Positions 54,932 through 55,039 of a stretch of DNA of 55,039 nucleotides are shown one piece after another; positions within the stretch are counted from its first letter, which is position 1; each line of letters opens with the position of its first letter. Both the position numbers and the translations under genes were made by a program. The notes beneath the pieces were generated by a model that had not been told where the DNA came from, ran no database searches, and saw only the letters and a program-made list of their open reading frames with translations. The stretch is taken from NCBI GenBank assembly GCA_025360965.1, contig JANYBC010000077.1, positions 1 to 55,039 on the forward strand, written 5' to 3'. The stretch is from Anaeromyxobacter sp. Lineage in GTDB: Bacteria; Myxococcota; Myxococcia; Myxococcales; Anaeromyxobacteraceae.

Positions 54932-55039
54932 TCAGCCGCGCAGCACCTGGCGCTCGACCAGCTTGGCGTAGGCGCCGCCGCGGCCGACCAGCGCGGCGTG
55001 GCGCCCGGCCTCGACCACCCGCCCGCCGTCGATCACCAC
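54932..55039 (-). CDS. ABC exporter ATP-binding protein, C-terminal end only
   Basis: Thirty-five codons and a TGA stop (54934-54932) are in frame to the right edge. They encode VVIDGGRVVEAGRHAALVGR followed by GGAYAKLVERQ, the well-known ending of fused membrane/ATPase ABC exporters (the DGxxxExGxHxxL and GxYxxLxxxQ patterns after the H-loop). The rest of the gene lies outside the window, so the substrate is unknown. Confidence 0.85.
   Translation of the reverse strand: MVIDGGRVVEAGRHAALVGRGGAYAKLVERQVLRG

Overview
The window is very GC-rich, densely packed bacterial DNA with GTG and TTG starts and many 4-base start/stop overlaps. The gene families (PilZ fused to a receiver, DUF4388 response regulator, PEGA proteins, lipoproteins with a short CxxDxxC-type cysteine motif, AgmX-like tails, DUF3106 next to an ECF sigma gene, NtrBC beside glnA) suggest a Myxococcota chromosome, probably near Anaeromyxobacter. 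This is an inference from family content; there is no rRNA in the window. I see no tRNA, CRISPR array, prophage or insertion sequence.

Layout. 1-5883: a leftward operon of three exported or membrane proteins (PEGA protein, repeat lipoprotein, two-helix membrane protein), divergent from a rightward Ig/cadherin-like lipoprotein. 5896-10904: leftward PilZ-receiver protein, DUF2807 lipoprotein, RNase H-fold exonuclease and UPF1-like helicase. 11050-12744: DUF47/PhoU-like regulator and PiT phosphate permease. 12787-16136: a five-gene ECF sigma/anti-sigma module with a DUF3106 protein, an outer-membrane beta-barrel and a small acidic protein, all joined by overlaps. 16115-20588 (leftward): RlmN-family radical SAM enzyme, S9 peptidase, GAF-HD-GYP phosphodiesterase. 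20676-25851: pyruvate kinase, M24 peptidase, a NUDIX-metallo-beta-lactamase fusion, and a convergent alpha/beta hydrolase.

26010-32836 is the nitrogen-control block: P-II, NtrB, NtrC, glutamine synthetase, then a shortened MFS protein and a DUF4388 response regulator. Good sigma-54 promoter candidates precede glnB and glnA. 32854-42626 is a six-gene leftward operon (DUF4175 coiled-coil membrane protein, TPR zinc peptidase, MoxR ATPase, DUF58, BatA-like VWA protein, NagZ) read divergently from a second ECF sigma/anti-sigma module (42768-44291). I regard this as the best candidate for an uncharacterised envelope-surveillance system.

44849-54540 is a copper/heavy-metal island: a 985-residue four-domain-motif multicopper oxidase with two unknown downstream genes, divergent from cusB-cusA across a 499-base, relatively AT-rich regulatory region with palindromes and a leader hairpin. 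No outer-membrane partner (cusC) is present. The right edge holds a small anchored proline-rich protein and the last codons of an ABC exporter.

Two genes (S9 peptidase and MFS protein) appear to carry large in-frame internal deletions relative to their families, and one lipoprotein gene contains a patch of atypical base and codon use.
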